Positions 33,707 to 41,451 of a DNA stretch of 56,224 nt are shown piece after piece. Below the pieces are notes generated by a model. The model worked only from the letters and a program-made list of their open reading frames with translations. It did not search any database and was not told the origin of the DNA. The DNA lies in the NCBI GenBank assembly GCA_900756575.1, contig CAAEKQ010000084.1, positions 1 through 56,224 of the forward strand. Reading direction: 5' to 3'. The stretch is from an uncultured Oscillospiraceae bacterium (GTDB lineage Bacteria > Bacillota > Clostridia > Oscillospirales > Oscillospiraceae). A program made the position numbers and the translations under genes. Each line of letters starts with the position of its first letter. The stretch's first letter is position 1.

Positions 33707-36342
33707 TATTTTCCAAACTTCCTCTGAATCAGCTTAATCAGCTCCATAATCGGAACAATGCAGAACGCCAGCCCCAGTGCCACCGCATATTCCATCAGAG
33801 AAATATGCTGGAACTGGAACGCATCTCGCAGCCCGGGCACATAAATCACCGCCGTGGTCAGTACCAGCGACAGCGCCATCGCGCCCCAAAGCCACTTGTT
33901 GTGGCCCTTCAGCGAGAACACGGACTTTCGCCGGGAGCGCATATTAAAGGAGTGGAAAATCTCCACCATGGACAGGGTCAAAAACGCCATGGTCATGCCA
34001 TCCAGGCTGTCGGTAATCTCCCATACCCCCGCCTCGATGCGGTGCCCCACAAAGTAGGACAGCATGGTCAGTCCGGTGATGATAACGCCCTGAATCGCAA
34101 CATCCAGGCCCATGCCGCCGGCAAAGATGCCGTCCTTGGCATTTCTGGGTTTCCGCTTCATAATATCCGCTTCCCCGGGTTCGATGCCCAAGGCCAGGGC
34201 CGGGAAGCAGTCGGTAATCAGGTTGATCCACAGAAGATGCACCGGCTTGAGGATCGTAAAGCCCATCAAAGTCGCAAAGAAAATGGACAGCACCTCGGAC
34301 ATATTGGAGGCCAGCAGGAAGCCAATGGCCTTGCGGATATTGTCATAGATCCGGCGGCCCTCTGCAACGGCCTCCACAATGGTGGCAAAGTTATCGTCGG
34401 CCAGCACCATATCTGCCACGTTTTTCGTGACATCCGTGCCGGTGATGCCCATGCCCACGCCGATGTCCGCAGATTTAATGGAGGGCGCGTCGTTCACGCC
34501 GTCGCCGGTCATAGCCGTGATGCAGCCGTTTTTCTTCCAGGCGTTCACGATTCTGACCTTGTGCTCCGGCTGCACCCGGGCATAAACGGAGTATTCGCCA
34601 ATGTGCCCTGCCAGTTCTTCATCACTCAGCTCATTTAACTGCGCGCCGGTGATGGCCTTCTGCCCGGGTTCCAGAATGCCCAGCTGATTTGCAATGGCAA
34701 CCGCAGTATCCCGATGGTCGCCGGTAATCATGATCGGACGAATTCCGGCTTCCCGGCACTCCTGAATTGCCGCCTTGACCTCGGGACGAATGGGGTCGAT
34801 CATGCCGGACAGGCCCAGATAACAGAGCTTCTGCTCCAGGTGTTCCGGCTCATAGCAATCCGGCGCCGCCTCCCAGCTTCTCTGTGCGCCGCAAAGGACT
34901 CGCAGAGCCTGATCCGCCATGGCCTTATTGGCAGTCAGAATTTCCTGGCGCTTTTCCTCGGTCATGGGCAGGATTCTCTCCCCGTCCCACCAGCTTTCGC
35001 AGCGGCGGAGCACCTCGTCCGGCGCGCCCTTGGTGAATTGAATGACGGTTCCGTCCGTCATCCGGTGTACCGTGGACATCATCTTTCGTCCGGAGTCAAA
35101 GGGCGCTTCTCCAATACGGGGATAATCCTGCTCCACCTGGGTTTTCGGCAGGCCCAATGCGGTGCCGTCGTTGACCAGCGCGCACTCCGTGGGTTCGCCC
35201 TGGGCCTGACCGTCTCTGCCCAAAACCGCATCCGAGCACAGCTCCATGGCCAGAGCCAAACGGGAAAGATCCGTGCCGTGGTGGTCTACCACGGTCATTT
35301 TGTTCTGGGTCAGGGTACCGGTTTTATCCGAGCAGATGATCTGCGTGCAGCCCAGAGTTTCCACTGCGGTGAGCTTACGGATAATGGCCTTGTTGGCGGA
35401 CATTTTCGTCACACCGATGGACAGTACAATGGTTACCACTGCGGCCAGGCCCTCAGGAATTGCCGCCACCGCAAGGCTCACCGCCACCATAAACGTATCC
35501 AGCATCCCCGTGCCGGTGATATTGGGATAGGCCCGGATGATATCCAGCAGGAAAATCACCGCGCAGATGCCGATGACCAGGAACGAGAGGATTTTACTCA
35601 ACTGGCTCAGCTTGACCTGGAGGGGCGTCTGCTCCTCTTTTGCGGTGGTCAGCGCATTGGCGATTTTGCCCATCTCGGTGTTCATGCCGGTATCGGTGAC
35701 CACCATGCGGCCCCGGCCATATGCCACGGTAGAGCCCATATAGGCCATGTTTTTCCGGTCGCCCAGGGGAATGTCCTTCTCCTCCCCCAGCTCCAGTGCA
35801 TCGACCCGCTTGCTGACGGGCACGGATTCGCCGGTGAGGGCCGCCTCCTCCACCTTCATGCTGGCGCTGTCGAGAATGCGTCCGTCGGCGGGCACGGCGT
35901 CTCCCGCTTCCAGAATCACAACATCGCCGGGCACCAGCTCCTGGCTGGGCAGGGTGACGATCTCCCCGTCCCGAAGCACCTTGGAGGTGGCTGCCGCGAT
36001 TTCCTGTAGGGCTGCAATGGCCTTTTCCGCCTTGCTCTCCTGAACCACGCCCAAAATCGCGTTAATCAGCACCACCACCATAATAATGATGACGTCCGCA
36101 AAGGAATCCCCGGAATACACCGCGGTAATTCCGGAAATCACCGCCGCTACGATCAAAATGATAATCATGGGATCCGCCAGTTCCTTGAGGAACCGATGGA
36201 TCAGCGATTCTTTCTTTCCCTCTGCCAGACGGTTAGGGCCGTTTTCCTCCAGGCGGCGTTTTGCCTCCTGCCCTGTGAGTCCTCGGGAATTGCTGTCTAA
36301 CTGCCGGAGCACTTCATCCTTTGAGCTTAGATAGGGTTTCAT
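33706..36342 (-). CDS. Calcium/manganese-type P2 ATPase
   Basis: An 878-residue P-type ATPase of the SERCA-like bacterial Ca2+ class. Seen: N-terminal cation ATPase domain, actuator motif ALTGES (about 168), phosphorylation motif SDKTGTLTQNK (about D337), hinge MTGDGVNDAPSIKSADIGVGMG, and M6 LWINLITDCFPALALG whose Asn, Thr and Asp match Ca2+ ligands of SERCA. The M4 motif reads PEGLAA, whereas most family members have PEGLPA. It starts 63 bases after the mntP stop with no terminator between, so it is probably co-transcribed from the Mn riboswitch; related ATPases behind this riboswitch export Mn2+/Ca2+. AAGGAGG precedes the ATG. Confidence 0.92.
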   Translation of the reverse strand: MKPYLSSKDEVLRQLDSNSRGLTGQEAKRRLEENGPNRLAEGKKESLIHRFLKELADPMIIILIVAAVISGITAVYSGDSFADVIIIMVVVLINAILGVVQESKAEKAIAALQEIAAATSKVLRDGEIVTLPSQELVPGDVVILEAGDAVPADGRILDSASMKVEEAALTGESVPVSKRVDALELGEEKDIPLGDRKNMAYMGSTVAYGRGRMVVTDTGMNTEMGKIANALTTAKEEQTPLQVKLSQLSKILSFLVIGICAVIFLLDIIRAYPNITGTGMLDTFMVAVSLAVAAIPEGLAAVVTIVLSIGVTKMSANKAIIRKLTAVETLGCTQIICSDKTGTLTQNKMTVVDHHGTDLSRLALAMELCSDAVLGRDGQAQGEPTECALVNDGTALGLPKTQVEQDYPRIGEAPFDSGRKMMSTVHRMTDGTVIQFTKGAPDEVLRRCESWWDGERILPMTEEKRQEILTANKAMADQALRVLCGAQRSWEAAPDCYEPEHLEQKLCYLGLSGMIDPIRPEVKAAIQECREAGIRPIMITGDHRDTAVAIANQLGILEPGQKAITGAQLNELSDEELAGHIGEYSVYARVQPEHKVRIVNAWKKNGCITAMTGDGVNDAPSIKSADIGVGMGITGTDVTKNVADMVLADDNFATIVEAVAEGRRIYDNIRKAIGFLLASNMSEVLSIFFATLMGFTILKPVHLLWINLITDCFPALALGIEPGEADIMKRKPRNAKDGIFAGGMGLDVAIQGVIITGLTMLSYFVGHRIEAGVWEITDSLDGMTMAFLTLSMVEIFHSFNMRSRRKSVFSLKGHNKWLWGAMALSLVLTTAVIYVPGLRDAFQFQHISLMEYAVALGLAFCIVPIMELIKLIQRKFGK

Positions 36343-36405
36343 AGCTGCCTCCTTATTGATTCTAAAAAGCTTGTTTCCTATATTCTGCCCGTTTTCGGCC
36401 AGCCA

Positions 36406-36969
36406 TTAGCCGCCGAAAAACAGGTGTTCAATGAGAATTTTCAGGCCAATGGCAATGAGCACCAACCCGCCAAGGAACTCCGCCTTGGACTGGAACCGAT
36501 TGCCGAACACATTGCCGATCTTTACGCCCACGGCGGAACATACGAAGGTGGTTGCACCAATGAGCAGCACAGCGGGAACAATACTCACATCCAGAAATGC
36601 AAAGGTTACGCCGACCGCCAGGGCATCAATGCTGGTGGCCACCGCTAAGGTCAGCATGGTTTTGAACCCGAAGGAGCCATCTGGACATTCCTCCTCTTTG
36701 CTGAAGGATTCCTTTATCATGTTGGCGCCGATCACAGCCAGCAGAACAAAGGCAATCCAGTGGTCGATGTTCGTAATCATGGACTGAAACCTTATGCCCA
36801 ACGCCCAGCCGATCAGCGGCATCAGCGCCTGAAATCCGCCAAAATACACGCCGCAGATCAGGCAGTGCTTTGCCTGTAGCTTCGGCACCGACAGGCCCTT
36901 ACAGATGGACACCGCAAAGGCATCCATGCTGAGCCCCAGTGCCAGAACAAGCAGTTCGATGACACCCAT
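36406..36969 (-). CDS. mntP: Manganese efflux pump MntP
   Basis: A 187-residue membrane protein with six helices in two repeats, opening MGVIELLVLALGLSMDAFAV with the acidic GLSMDAFAVSICKG motif and its counterpart in the second half (ATSIDALAVGVTFAF). MntP exports Mn2+. ATG 36969 was taken because GGGAGG lies 7 bases before it; five further codons upstream would bury the ribosome site. The leader holds a yybP-ykoY riboswitch, which confirms the function. Confidence 0.95.
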   Translation of the reverse strand: MGVIELLVLALGLSMDAFAVSICKGLSVPKLQAKHCLICGVYFGGFQALMPLIGWALGIRFQSMITNIDHWIAFVLLAVIGANMIKESFSKEEECPDGSFGFKTMLTLAVATSIDALAVGVTFAFLDVSIVPAVLLIGATTFVCSAVGVKIGNVFGNRFQSKAEFLGGLVLIAIGLKILIEHLFFGG

Positions 36970-36988
36970 ATGTATTCCTCCCAAGCAT

Positions 36989-37116
36989 AAAAAAAGGACC
37001 TACCTGCCCTGCGGCAGATAAGTCTGGTCATTTCGTACGGAGCCAGAGCGCCATGCACTCAGGATGTTGACCCCATAACGCCACAAGCGGCGCTGACTAC
37101 TCCCTTAACTTGGGGC
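36989..37116 (-). promoter_or_regulatory. yybP-ykoY manganese riboswitch with terminator
   Basis: On the minus strand the leader shows the family's two conserved loops, AAGGGAGTAGT (near 37098-37108) and ACGAAATGACCAGACTTAT (near 37018-37036), separated by a variable GC-rich arm. The 3' part CTTATCTGCC can either close the aptamer stem with TTAAG or pair with GGCAGGTAGGTCC (36996-37008) to make a terminator ending in TTTTTTT. Mn2+ binding should disrupt the terminator and switch on mntP and probably the ATPase. Confidence 0.92.
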
Positions 37117-37117
37117 T

Positions 37118-37146
37118 ACTATACCATGATTTTGGAGGTCTGTCAA
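37118..37146 (-). promoter_or_regulatory. Promoter of the mntP riboswitch transcript
   Basis: Minus-strand TTGACA (37141-37146), 17 bases, TATAGT (37118-37123), ending a few bases before the aptamer. Confidence 0.8.
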
Positions 37147-37221
37147 GGGAATTTCGGCGATTTTTGTGTCTGTTTGGATCAAGAATCGCCCGAACCGAAG
37201 TCCGGGCAATTCCATGAGTTT

Positions 37222-37593
37222 TTACCTTCCGGGAGGGGGCATACCGGGACCACCGGGGCCGCCGGGAGGAGGTCCGCCAGCAGGCATCGGCGGTGCTTCG
37301 ACCGGACGGGACTCCGTGGAGAATTCCACCACAACGCCCTCCATGCCGCCGGTGAAGGTCATTTTGCCCTCCACATTGCCGCTTTCCTCAACCTTGCCAA
37401 CATAGTTCCGGATCAGGCCGCCCTGCTCGATCTTGAAGGTAAAGGAGCCGTCTGCCTGTACCTCCGACCTCTCCAGGAACGGAACCGTTGCCCACTGACC
37501 GGGGGCAATATCCACCCGCGCCGTCTGGGCGTCGAAGTCGATGGTGGTCTCCCGCTCTGCGCCGGGGGTGTGCTCATATACCATAAATGCCAT
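37222..37593 (-). CDS. Small beta-rich protein with Pro/Gly tail, unknown function
   Basis: A 123-residue protein not recognised. ATG 37593 (MAFMVYEHTPGAERETTIDF) has AAAGGAG 8 bases upstream; longer readings run through the leader hairpin and promoter. Residues 1-100 look like a small beta-sandwich (QADGSFTFKIEQGG, VEGKMTFTGGMEGVVVEF); the last 24 residues are MPAGGPPPGGPGGPGMPPPGR-like, short Pro/Gly repeats. No signal peptide or membrane helix. A similar Pro/Gly run is found after the signal peptide of the beta-helix protein at 22455. Own promoter; a strong hairpin (37620-37647) stands at the mRNA 5' end. Confidence 0.7.
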   Translation of the reverse strand: MAFMVYEHTPGAERETTIDFDAQTARVDIAPGQWATVPFLERSEVQADGSFTFKIEQGGLIRNYVGKVEESGNVEGKMTFTGGMEGVVVEFSTESRPVEAPPMPAGGPPPGGPGGPGMPPPGR

Positions 37594-37619
37594 ATTCTGA
37601 TCTCCTTTCAAAAAGAAGT

Positions 37620-37647
37620 GCGGCGAGAAGCTTCCGCTTCCCGCCGC
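37620..37647 (-). terminator. Hairpin: alaX terminator and 5' leader stem of the small Pro/Gly protein gene
   Basis: GCGGCGAGAAGC (37620-37631) pairs with GCTTCCCGCCGC (37636-37647), one mismatch/wobble; on the minus strand ACTTCTTTTTG follows. It can end alaX transcripts, and because a promoter lies at 37661-37689 it also forms the extreme 5' end of the next mRNA. Confidence 0.6.
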
Positions 37648-37660
37648 CATCCATATGCTC

Positions 37661-37689
37661 ATTATAAATGTCCCGGTGCATCCCTGCAA
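37661..37689 (-). promoter_or_regulatory. Promoter of the small Pro/Gly protein gene
   Basis: Minus-strand TTGCAG (37684-37689), 17 bases, TATAAT (37661-37666); it overlaps only the last few bases before the alaX stop region. Confidence 0.6.
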
Positions 37690-37699
37690 GGAAAACCGA

Positions 37700-38848
37700 T
37701 TATTTGGACATAAATGCAACAATCTCGTCCCATTTGGCGGCAGCCGATCCCTGGACAAAGCCGGGCTTTCCGCCGCCCCGGCCATGGAGCGCGCTATTGA
37801 GTTCCTTCACCCAGGCCCGCAGATCCCCCTGGGGATCGCCCACGGCATATTTATAGCCGGTTTCCTCGTCGCCGGAGAAAATCGCCGCTCTGCCGCCGCA
37901 GGTCTCCTGTACCGCAATGGCCGCCCGGCGCACGCCGTCAGCGGTAAGACCGTCTACCTTAATGCAGACGTTGCCCTTGTCCCGGTACTGCTCTGCCAAC
38001 GCGGCAAACTGGGCATTTTCCATGGCAGTGACCTGCTGGCGCTTATTCTCCAGCTCCGTGGACAGATTCTTCACCGCCTTGGCCGTTTCCAGTACTTTGG
38101 CAGAGAGCAGCTGGGAAATCTGCCGGTTCTGATCCTGCACCGCCGTGAGATACTGGAGCGCCCGCCGCCCGGAGAGCATCTCCACCCGAACGCCACTGTG
38201 GAACTTCTCCACGGACAGGATCTTCACCAATCCGATCTCGCCGGTATGGGCCACATGGGTTCCGCAGCAGGCGCAAATATCCGCCCCGGGGAATTCCACG
38301 ATCCGCACCTTGCCGGTGAGCTCTTTCTTGCTGCGATAAGGAATCTCCCCCAGCTCTTCCGGAGAAGGATACCAGCACTTCACCGGGCTGTCCAGCCATA
38401 TTTTTTCGTTGACCTCCTGCTCCACGTCTCTGAGCTGCTGCTCGGTCAGCTCGCCGGAGAAGTCGATGGTCACCATATCCGCGCCCATGTGGAAGCCCAC
38501 ATTGTCGTAGCCATAGATCCGATGCACCACGCCGGACACCATATGCTCGCCGGAGTGCTGCTGAGTCAAATCAAAGCGCCGATCCCAGTCGATGACCGCT
38601 TTAACCTCGGTGCCCACCTCGATGGGCTCCTTCGTATCATGGAGCACCAAACCGTCCTTTTCGTGGGTATCCGTCACCTGAATGCCGTTGAGGGTGCCGT
38701 GATCTCCGGGCTGTCCGCCGCCCTCGGGATAAAAGCAGGTTCTGTCCAATACGATCTCATAGCCGTGCTTTCCCTGCCGGCACTCCAGCACCTTTGCCGT
38801 GGTTTCGCGGAGATAGGCATCCTGATAAAATAGCTTTTCTGTTTCCAT
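37700..38848 (-). CDS. Alanyl-tRNA editing protein (AlaX type with DHHA1 domain)
   Basis: A 382-residue free-standing editing protein. Zinc-site motifs are present: HSGEH in LTQQHSGEHMVSGVVHR, and CCGTHVAHT in CACCGTHVAHTGEIG. The C-terminal part (about 230-382) is DHHA1-like with GGGKPGFVQGSAA. It removes serine or glycine from mischarged tRNA-Ala, acting in trans to AlaRS. ATG 38848 follows a GGGAGG. Monocistronic. Confidence 0.93.
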   Translation of the reverse strand: METEKLFYQDAYLRETTAKVLECRQGKHGYEIVLDRTCFYPEGGGQPGDHGTLNGIQVTDTHEKDGLVLHDTKEPIEVGTEVKAVIDWDRRFDLTQQHSGEHMVSGVVHRIYGYDNVGFHMGADMVTIDFSGELTEQQLRDVEQEVNEKIWLDSPVKCWYPSPEELGEIPYRSKKELTGKVRIVEFPGADICACCGTHVAHTGEIGLVKILSVEKFHSGVRVEMLSGRRALQYLTAVQDQNRQISQLLSAKVLETAKAVKNLSTELENKRQQVTAMENAQFAALAEQYRDKGNVCIKVDGLTADGVRRAAIAVQETCGGRAAIFSGDEETGYKYAVGDPQGDLRAWVKELNSALHGRGGGKPGFVQGSAAAKWDEIVAFMSK

Positions 38849-38905
38849 GTTCAGTCCTCCCAGGGAGAAATCGTCGGAGGCCGCATTGCCCCCTATTTTT
38901 CCTGT

Positions 38906-38934
38906 ATCTTAGCACAAATCGCCCCGGGATGCAA
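38906..38934 (-). promoter_or_regulatory. Promoter of alaX
   Basis: Minus-strand TTGCAT (38929-38934), 17 bases, TAAGAT (38906-38911). Confidence 0.55.
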
Positions 38935-38983
38935 TTCTCGCCGCGGAAGCCGCGAAATTTGTGCCGATTTTTCCACCGATCCC

Positions 38984-39014
38984 TTGACAGCGCCCCTGGG
39001 GCCCAGGATATAAT
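38984..39014 (+). promoter_or_regulatory. MerR-type promoter with 19-bp spacer (first MerR gene)
   Basis: TTGACA (38984-38989), 19-base spacer, TATAAT (39009-39014). The palindrome CCCCTGGGG is centred at spacer position 8, as expected for a MerR-family operator that twists the DNA for activation. Confidence 0.8.
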
Positions 39015-39062
39015 TAGATCGCGAAAGGAAATTTTCCACATTTCTAGGAGGGAGTGATCCGC

Positions 39063-39954
39063 ATGACGAGGAAGGAAGTCTGTACCACCACGGGTCTGAG
39101 CATCAAAACCCTGCGGCTCTATGAGGAAAAGGGGCTGATTGCCCCGGAGCGCCAGTATCGGAACGGGCGGGAATATCGGGTCTACACCCCGGAGCTGGTG
39201 GCGCAGCTCCAGCAGATCGCCACCCTGCGCCGAGCGCTGTTTACCATGGACGAAATCAAAGCCATGCAGCAGAATCCCGACACCATTCCCGGCATTTTTG
39301 AGGATTACCGGCAAGGATGCCGAAAACGGTGGCCGTCAATATGCCGCAGCCCAGGCCGCAGGACAAAAGCGCCGCAATCGACTCATCGGATTGGGCGCTG
39401 GCGGCGGGGTGCTGGTGATCGTATTGATTGCAGTGCTGTGCCGGGTGCTCTATGTCCAGGCCCATCCCCAGGCGGACTACACCGTTTGCCTGCTTACCGC
39501 CCGGGAGCTCAGCGACCACGTTGCCCTGGATTTTTCCAAAACGCTTTCCCCTCTGGTGGGGGATTTGGACGGCAATGGAACCGCCGTGTGCCAAGTCGAG
39601 CAAAAGATTCTCGGTTCCCATTCCAGCGACCTCACCCCCGACCAAGTGCGAGACTGCGCTGTTCAGGGCACCTATCCGCTAATGCTTCTGGTAGACTATG
39701 AGATTTACTATTTGGATGATCCCCAGTGGAACAATGCCGCGACCACGCTGAACCGCAAGCAATCCTGCGCCCCGCTGCCGGAGGATCTTCCTTCCGAGGA
39801 CGGCTATGCGGTAGATCTCAGCCGGGTGCCCTCCATGCAGTCCGAGTCTCTGGGCGATTTGGGGCTATATGCCTGCATTCCCATCGGCGACAGCCAAGAG
39901 GACTACGATTTTGCCGTTTCCATTCTAAAGCAGCTGCTTGAAAGTGCCAATTGA
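39063..39954 (+). pseudogene. MerR-type regulator with membrane-anchored extracytoplasmic domain, frameshifted
   Basis: From ATG 39063 (AGGAGG 10 bases upstream) the first 80 or so codons encode a normal MerR DNA-binding domain (CTTTGLSIKTLRLYEEKGLI, YRVYTPELVAQLQQIATLRR, FTMDEIKAMQQNP). At about 39303-39320 the frame must shift: the continuing coding sequence lies in another frame and reads KDAENGGRQYAAAQAAG, a membrane helix (GGGVLVIVLIAVLCRVLYV) and a roughly 150-residue extracytoplasmic domain ending at 39954. Without a shift the first frame runs on as Arg/Pro-rich noise to 39701. The second half has no good start codon or ribosome site of its own. Explanations: a recent inactivating indel, a sequencing error, or programmed frameshifting. 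As an intact protein it would be a membrane-bound MerR sensor, similar to MerR-like proteins fused to membrane domains in Clostridia. Confidence 0.75.
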
Positions 39955-39997
39955 CGGTTCCGGTTCTAATTTTCTTGAGAATTTTTCCGCAAACCCA

Positions 39998-40028
39998 TTG
40001 ACATTCCCCTTAGGGCATCTTCTATAAT
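39998..40028 (+). promoter_or_regulatory. MerR-type promoter with 19-bp spacer (second MerR gene)
   Basis: TTGACA (39998-40003), 19-base spacer, TATAAT (40023-40028), with CCCTTAGGG centred at spacer position 8, the same geometry as at 38984-39014. Confidence 0.8.
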
Positions 40029-40054
40029 AGTCTCAGAAAGGGGGCCCTATGGTC

Positions 40055-40699
40055 ATGAAGATCAAAGATGTCAGCCAAATCACCGGGCTGAGCAAGAAGA
40101 CCATCCGGTTCTACGAGGAAGAAGGGCTGATCGAGCCAGAGAAGACCTATCAAAACGGCAGAGCCTATCGCACCTATACCCAGGCGCACATCCAAACGCT
40201 GAATGATGTTGCGCTCCTGCGCCGGGCCAGATTTTCGGTGGAGGAAATCAAAACGATTCTGTCCACGCCGGAGGAAATCCCCGCTCTGTTTGAATCCTAT
40301 CGGCAGCGGCTCCGCACCGAAAAGGATGCGCTTGTGCAAGTGCTGGCCGTTGTGGATGAGATTGCCGCTGAGGAACTTACATCCAAAGAAGCCTTGATGG
40401 AGCAAATCACCCCCAGTGCCCAGTCCCTTACACTCCCAGCCACCGATGTGCAGCCCCACTTCCGCTATCTCGATTTATTGGAGGCGAATCTTATGAAACG
40501 GAAAAAGAACGTAAATTTGACCGAAGACGAAGTACGGCAGCGCAAAATGGCAGCCAATAACGCAGCCATGTACGCCGGCTTCAGCGTGCAGAACTCCGCC
40601 AGCAACAATATGGCCGCAGGCGGCAAGGGCGGCGGACTGGACATCGGAAACGCCCAGAAGATCGCCGCCTACAACCTCCTGATGAACGACCGAGATTAA
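40055..40699 (+). CDS. MerR family transcriptional regulator (tandem paralog 1)
   Basis: A 214-residue protein. The MerR winged helix (MKIKDVSQITGLSKKTIRFY, YRTYTQAHIQTLNDVALLRR, FSVEEIKTILSTPEE) is followed by a coiled-coil/dimer region (about 75-105), and an unusual C-terminal part with HFRYLDLLEA and a tail AANNAAMYAGF ... GLDIGNAQKIAAYNLLMNDRD. No Cys residues, so not a thiol/metal MerR of the SoxR/CueR sort. Start ATG 40055 parallels the next gene (MKIKEIS) and sits about 10 bases from AAGGGGG; ATG 40049 is also possible. Autoregulation through the 19-bp-spacer promoter is likely. Confidence 0.88.
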   Translation: MKIKDVSQITGLSKKTIRFYEEEGLIEPEKTYQNGRAYRTYTQAHIQTLNDVALLRRARFSVEEIKTILSTPEEIPALFESYRQRLRTEKDALVQVLAVVDEIAAEELTSKEALMEQITPSAQSLTLPATDVQPHFRYLDLLEANLMKRKKNVNLTEDEVRQRKMAANNAAMYAGFSVQNSASNNMAAGGKGGGLDIGNAQKIAAYNLLMNDRD

Positions 40700-40738
40700 C
40701 TCCGGCAATTCCCATTGAATCAGAAGGAGGGCAAACCC

Positions 40739-41392
40739 ATGAAGATCAAAGAAATCAGTGAATTAACCGGTCTGACCAAGAAGACCATTCGATATTATGA
40801 GGCAGAGGGTCTGCTGAATCCCGAAAAGCGCTGGCTCAACGGCCGGGAATACCGCAACTATTCCCAGGCGGATGTGGCCCAGCTGGAGAAAATCGCTGCA
40901 CTGCGCCGGGCCAGATTTTCCGTGGAGGAAATCCGGCACATCGAGTCCGTACCTGCTGACATTCCCGCCGTATTCCAGAGCTATCGGCAGCGGCTCCAGC
41001 ATGAGCAGCGGGATCTCAGCGCCGTACTCGCCGTCATCAACAACATTTCCTCCGACGATCTCACCAGTGAGGATCAGCTCATTGCCGAGATGCGCCCGGC
41101 AACCGTGGGGCTCCCCCTGCCCGCCGTAGATTTGGATCCCCACTTCCGCTACTTAGACGAAATGGAAGAGCTGGAGCACCTGGTCTCCGGTCGCATCACG
41201 CCCCAGGAGCAGAAGCAGAAGAATATCGCCGCCAGAAGCGCCGCCATGTTTGCGGGATTTAACCAGCAGGATTCCTCCTCCGGAAACAGCGCTTCCCCGG
41301 GCGGTTATGGAAGCGGATTTGATATTTCTCCTTCGCAGAAAATCGCCACCTACAATCTGCTGGTGAACACCCGCGATCAAGATCGTGACTAA
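40739..41392 (+). CDS. MerR family transcriptional regulator (tandem paralog 2)
   Basis: A 217-residue protein clearly duplicated from the previous gene: same HTH (MKIKEISELTGLTKKTIRYY), same PAVFQSYRQRLQHEQRDL linker and same C-terminal signature (HFRYLDEMEELE, AARSAAMFAGF, GFDISPSQKIATYNLLVNTRD). ATG 40739 has AAGGAGG 8 bases upstream and follows the previous stop by 39 bases, so both are in one operon from the promoter at 39998. The shared tail motif around QKIA-YNLL is unknown to me; it could bind ligand or another protein. Confidence 0.88.
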   Translation: MKIKEISELTGLTKKTIRYYEAEGLLNPEKRWLNGREYRNYSQADVAQLEKIAALRRARFSVEEIRHIESVPADIPAVFQSYRQRLQHEQRDLSAVLAVINNISSDDLTSEDQLIAEMRPATVGLPLPAVDLDPHFRYLDEMEELEHLVSGRITPQEQKQKNIAARSAAMFAGFNQQDSSSGNSASPGGYGSGFDISPSQKIATYNLLVNTRDQDRD

Positions 41393-41406
41393 GCCATAAA
41401 ACAGCA

Positions 41407-41445
41407 AGCGCCCCGAACGATAAGCTTCGTTCGGGGCGCTGTACG
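41407..41445. terminator. Bidirectional terminator between the MerR operon and rpoD
   Basis: Fourteen-base perfect arms 41407-41420 and 41427-41440 between convergent genes; T-rich sides are modest (GTACGTTT on plus, TTGCTGTTTT on minus). Confidence 0.75.
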
Positions 41446-41451
41446 TTTGAC

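Noticed and set aside
38757..39314. 185-codon minus-strand frame overlapping alaX start and the first MerR gene
   Set aside because: Antisense to the well-defined MerR domain and promoter; no ribosome site or motif.
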